Source: Gammaproteobacteria bacterium
GTDB lineage: Bacteria > Pseudomonadota > Gammaproteobacteria > Competibacterales > Competibacteraceae
Length of the DNA stretch: 7,555 bases
Assembly (NCBI GenBank): GCA_003562535.1
Contig: PWUP01000357.1
Coordinates: 1-7,555 of the forward strand
Direction of reading: 5' to 3'
Shown here: positions 4,931 to 7,555 of the stretch, piece by piece
Layout: the number at the start of each line of letters is the position of its first letter
How positions within the stretch are numbered: position 1 is the stretch's first letter
The notes under the pieces: generated by a model
The model's input: only the letters and a program-made list of their open reading frames with translations
The model's database searches: none
Told to the model about the DNA's origin: nothing
Position numbers and translations under genes: made by a program

Positions 4931-6008
4931 TAATCATTATGTGGCTGTGCGTGATGACTACCCGCAACGGGTACTTGAGGCGATGCAAGTCAGCATTCTG
5001 GTGCTCGGTGAATCGCTCAGCGTTCGCTACATGAATCCCGCCGCTGAGGTCATGCTCGCCATTAGCCTACGCCAAGCCCGTGGTTTACCCTTTCCGGTGT
5101 TTGCCCGGTGTGCGCAACATATCCCATTGGCCTTGCAGCAGTGCTTACACGAAGGCCGTCATTTCACAGAACGTGAAACCACGCTCACCCTGCTGGGTGA
5201 GACCATGATCACGGTTGATTTAACCGTAGTGCCTATTGGTTCGCCACAAGGCCCGAATGAAATGCTCATTGAAATGCGCCAGCTCGACCGCCAATTACGT
5301 ATCAGCCGAGAAGAACTACTGTTGTCTCAACACTACACCAGCCGTCAACTGACCCGCAATTTAGCCCATGAAATCAAAAACCCACTGGGTGGCTTGCGCG
5401 GTGCAGCCCAGCTACTAGAAAAAGAGCTGCAAGATGATGCCCTCAAGGAATATACGCGCATCATCATCGGCGAAGCCGACCGGCTGCGTAACTTAGTTGA
5501 CCGGATGCTCGGCCCATCTCGCCCTCCCAACCATGCGGTGATCAATATTCATGAGATCCTAGAGCGGGTACGCAACCTAGTGCTGGCGGAAAATAACCCT
5601 GATTTATACATTGGTAAAGATTATGATCCGAGTATCCCCTGTTTGAGCGGTGATGCGGATCGGCTGATTCAGGCAATCCTCAATATTGTGCGTAATGCGG
5701 TGCAGGCGATCGAGGGACGTGGCACCATTTTGTTACGCACCCGGATTCAACGCCAATGCACGATTGGTCAGAAACGCCACAAACTGGTCGCTCGGGTTGA
5801 GATTATTGATGCCGGCCCCGGCATTCCTCAGCGCTTACAAGAAAATATCTTCTATCCCATGATCAGCGGTCACTCGCAAGGCACGGGTTTAGGGTTGCCG
5901 ATTGCCCAGATCCTAGTGAATCAGCACGGTGGGTTGATTGAATTCACCAGCCGCCCCGGAGAAACGGTATTCATCTTACTTTTACCGTTAGACGGTCACG
6001 ATGGCTAA
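4911..6008 (+). CDS. ntrB: Nitrogen regulation sensor histidine kinase/phosphatase NtrB (GlnL)
   Basis: This soluble sensor kinase of the two-component nitrogen system phosphorylates NtrC when nitrogen is short. It dephosphorylates NtrC when bound by PII (GlnB). The 365 residues compare with about 349 in E. coli. Residues about 15-125 form the PAS-like sensory domain (VSILVLGESLSVRYMNPAAEVML). The H-box is NLAH153EIKNPLGGLRGAAQLL. The ATP-binding domain shows the N-box NIVRN262AVQAIEGRG, G1 D300-A-G-P-G-I and G2 GTGLGLP at 324-330. No membrane segment is seen, as expected for NtrB. The start at 4911 is forced by an upstream in-frame TGA. The last 8 bases overlap ntrC (ATGGCTAA), giving translational coupling and a fixed NtrB:NtrC ratio. 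Confidence 0.97.
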   Translation: MARLISDNHYVAVRDDYPQRVLEAMQVSILVLGESLSVRYMNPAAEVMLAISLRQARGLPFPVFARCAQHIPLALQQCLHEGRHFTERETTLTLLGETMITVDLTVVPIGSPQGPNEMLIEMRQLDRQLRISREELLLSQHYTSRQLTRNLAHEIKNPLGGLRGAAQLLEKELQDDALKEYTRIIIGEADRLRNLVDRMLGPSRPPNHAVINIHEILERVRNLVLAENNPDLYIGKDYDPSIPCLSGDADRLIQAILNIVRNAVQAIEGRGTILLRTRIQRQCTIGQKRHKLVARVEIIDAGPGIPQRLQENIFYPMISGHSQGTGLGLPIAQILVNQHGGLIEFTSRPGETVFILLLPLDGHDG

Positions 6009-7416
6009 GCGCCCGCAAATCTGGGTGATTGATGACGATCACGCCATTCGCTGGGTGCTGTCTCGGGCGCTCAGCAATGCCGAGTTGGACGTATCCACAT
6101 TCGAGGACGGCCATCGAGCCTTAGAGGCGCTGCAGCAAACCACCCCGGATGTCATCATCGCCGATATCCGAATGCCGGGGATAGACGGGTTAACCCTACT
6201 CAAACGCTTGCAGGATCACTCGCCCCATCTGCCGGTGATCATCATGACGGCTCACTCTGATCTGGACAGTGCCGTAGCCGCGTATCAAGGTGGCGCGTTT
6301 GACTATCTACCCAAACCGTTCGATGTTGACGAGGCTGTGGCGCTGGTCAAACGCGCCCAAGCCCGTTACGCCCAACCCACTCTCAGCGGCACAGCCATCC
6401 GCCCCAAAACCGAAACCCGCTTGCCAGAGCTGATTGGTGAAGCCCCTGCTATGCAAGAGGTGTTTCGCGCCATTGGCCGGTTGTCGCGCTCGCATATTAC
6501 GGTGTTAATTAACGGTGAATCAGGTACGGGTAAGGAACTGGTGGCCCGCGCCCTACACCGTCACAGTCCACGCCGTAGCGGGCCATTCATCGCCATCAAT
6601 ACAGCCGCTATTCCCCATGATCTGCTTGAATCAGAGCTGTTTGGCCATGAACGCGGTGCCTTTACCGGGGCGCAAACCTCACGCCAAGGGCGCTTTGAAC
6701 AAGCCGATGGCGGCACCTTATTTTTAGACGAAATCGGCGATATGCCCGCTGAGTTACAAACTCGTCTGCTGCGTGTACTGGCTGAGGGTGAATTTTACCG
6801 TGTCGGTGGTCATACCCCCACCCGCGTTGATGTGCGGATTATCGCCGCCACCCATCAGGATTTGGAGCAATCGGTGCGCGCCGGTCGCTTTCGTGAGGAT
6901 TTGTTTCACCGCCTGAACGTCATCCGTATTTATTTACCTGCACTGCGCCAGCGCCGTGAAGACATCCCACCCCTACTGCACTATTTTCTGCGCTCAGCCG
7001 CCCATGAGCTGGCCGTCGAACCCAAACGGCTGCGCCCCGAGGCTGAACAATTTTTAAGCCAATTGGACTGGCCGGGTAATGTCCGCCAACTGGAAAATGT
7101 GTGTCGCTGGCTCACGGTTATGGCCTCAGGACAAGACATTCACTTGGCTGACTTGCCCAGTGAACTGCGCGCCCACACCCCCGATGCAGCGGATCATGTG
7201 CCCCAAGCCTGGGATATCTCCTTACAACAATGGGCGTATCAACATATTGGTCACAGTCGTTTACCGCTATTGGACACGGCCTTACCGGCTTTCGAGCGCA
7301 CCTTAATTAAAGTTGCCTTAGAGCACACCGGCGGTCATCGCCAAGAAGCTGCCCGCTTGCTGGGCTGGGGACGCAATACTTTGGCAAGGAAAATTAAAGA
7401 GTTAAATTTGGACTAA
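6001..7416 (+). CDS. ntrC: Nitrogen regulation response regulator NtrC (GlnG), sigma-54 activator
   Basis: This is the enhancer-binding response regulator for nitrogen-limitation genes. The 471 residues compare with 469 in E. coli. The receiver domain (1-120) has D12/D13, the phosphorylation site D55 in IIADIRMPG, T83 and K105 in YLPKPF. The AAA+ domain (about 145-380) has Walker A G172-E-S-G-T-G-K-E, the sigma-54 contact loop GAFTGA at 219-224, Walker B GGTLFLD243-E244 and VRQLENVCRWL near its end. The C-terminal Fis-type helix-turn-helix is at 431-471 (GGHRQEAARLLGWGRNTLARKI). All key residues are intact. It should bind the dyad at 3234-3254 and drive the sigma-54 promoter at 3335-3350. A BIME-like repeat follows 61 bases after the stop. 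Confidence 0.98.
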   Translation: MAKRPQIWVIDDDHAIRWVLSRALSNAELDVSTFEDGHRALEALQQTTPDVIIADIRMPGIDGLTLLKRLQDHSPHLPVIIMTAHSDLDSAVAAYQGGAFDYLPKPFDVDEAVALVKRAQARYAQPTLSGTAIRPKTETRLPELIGEAPAMQEVFRAIGRLSRSHITVLINGESGTGKELVARALHRHSPRRSGPFIAINTAAIPHDLLESELFGHERGAFTGAQTSRQGRFEQADGGTLFLDEIGDMPAELQTRLLRVLAEGEFYRVGGHTPTRVDVRIIAATHQDLEQSVRAGRFREDLFHRLNVIRIYLPALRQRREDIPPLLHYFLRSAAHELAVEPKRLRPEAEQFLSQLDWPGNVRQLENVCRWLTVMASGQDIHLADLPSELRAHTPDAADHVPQAWDISLQQWAYQHIGHSRLPLLDTALPAFERTLIKVALEHTGGHRQEAARLLGWGRNTLARKIKELNLD

Positions 7417-7425
7417 CCATTGCCA

Positions 7426-7439
7426 GCAGGCAGCCCTGC
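7426..7439. other. Short hairpin after ntrC
   Basis: GCAGG, loop CAGC, CCTGC form a five-pair stem 9 bases after the ntrC stop. There is no T run, so it is not a convincing intrinsic terminator. It may be a degenerate piece of the repeat family that follows. Confidence 0.3.
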
Positions 7440-7459
7440 AGGTTGTATAGCCATTCAAG

Positions 7460-7472
7460 CTGATTACCAGAC
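7460..7472 (+). repeat. 13-base word CTGATTACCAGAC, copy 2
   Basis: This is an exact match on the same strand to 3092-3104. It stands 5 bases before the second BIME, while the first copy stands 15 bases before its BIME. The two BIMEs are inverted relative to each other but this word is not. Confidence 0.6.
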
Positions 7473-7477
7473 AAAAA

Positions 7478-7554
7478 CGGCAGGTTGGGCAAAAGTGTAG
7501 CGTTGCCCGACATCATAGGATGGCTGACGGGCACGTCCTGTGCCCGACCTGCCG
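7478..7554 (-). repeat. BIME/REP-like double palindrome, copy B (inverted)
   Basis: Read on the minus strand this element matches copy A (3120-3199) in both hairpins and both loops. The hairpin on the left here is GTTGGGCA (7484-7491), a 12-base loop and TGCCCGAC (7504-7511). The one on the right is GACGGGCAC (7526-7534), loop GTCCT and GTGCCCGAC (7540-7548). The linker is 7 bases shorter than in copy A. The outer arms CGGCAGGTTGGGCA and TGCCCGACCTGCCG pair with one G-T position. The GTAG/CTAC feet of copy A are GCAG/CTGC here. It runs to within one base of the window end, so its right flank cannot be seen. Confidence 0.85.
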
Positions 7555-7555
7555 C

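Overview
The window reads as a chromosomal segment of a gammaproteobacterium. The evidence is the glcD-glcE-glcF order, a glnA-ntrB-ntrC cluster under an NtrC/sigma-54 type control region, a 469-residue GSI-beta glutamine synthetase with the adenylylation-site motif, and intergenic REP/BIME-like palindromes of the GTAG-GTYGGGCA class. The genus cannot be fixed from this alone. A sulfur-, methane- or phototrophic-type gammaproteobacterium is a guess from the repeat style only. All major genes are on the + strand.

Positions 1-2345 hold the end of a glycolate oxidase operon. The last codons of glcD (1-47, ending HVHGGQLPFPELERF) are followed one base later by glcE (49-1125) and then glcF (1131-2345). 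GlcD and GlcE are the FAD-type subunits and GlcF is the Fe-S subunit of the enzyme that oxidises glycolate to glyoxylate and passes electrons to the membrane quinone pool.

Positions 2385-3066 hold a two-gene toxin-antitoxin module. It consists of a minimal nucleotidyltransferase antitoxin (MntA-like) overlapping by 11 bases a HEPN-family toxin (HepT-like, DUF86) that carries an intact RX4HXY motif. It is the accessory-looking element of the window, lying between two housekeeping operons.

Positions 3067-3421 are a 355-base non-coding stretch. It holds a BIME-like double palindrome (3120-3199), then a compact glnA control region: a perfect NtrC-type dyad (3234-3254), a TATAAT box just downstream (3272-3277), a near-consensus sigma-54 -24/-12 promoter (3335-3350), a small hairpin with a T7 run in the leader, and a strong Shine-Dalgarno.

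Positions 3422-7416 hold the nitrogen-regulation cluster. glnA is followed by an 11-bp perfect-stem intrinsic terminator (4853-4881), then ntrB and ntrC, which overlap by 8 bases. The expected circuit is: NtrB, controlled by PII, phosphorylates NtrC under nitrogen limitation. NtrC~P at the distal dyad then activates sigma-54 transcription of glnA and probably represses the overlapping sigma-70-like promoter. Read-through of the terminator supplies a lower level of ntrBC.

Positions 7417-7555 are non-coding and contain a second copy of the BIME, inverted relative to the first. Both copies are preceded on the same side by the same 13-base word (CTGATTACCAGAC). No wholly novel system is visible. 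The most interesting leftovers are the inverted BIME pair with compensating changes in its outer arms, the shared 13-mer that does not follow the inversion, the glnA leader hairpin, and the odd ntrB translation start.
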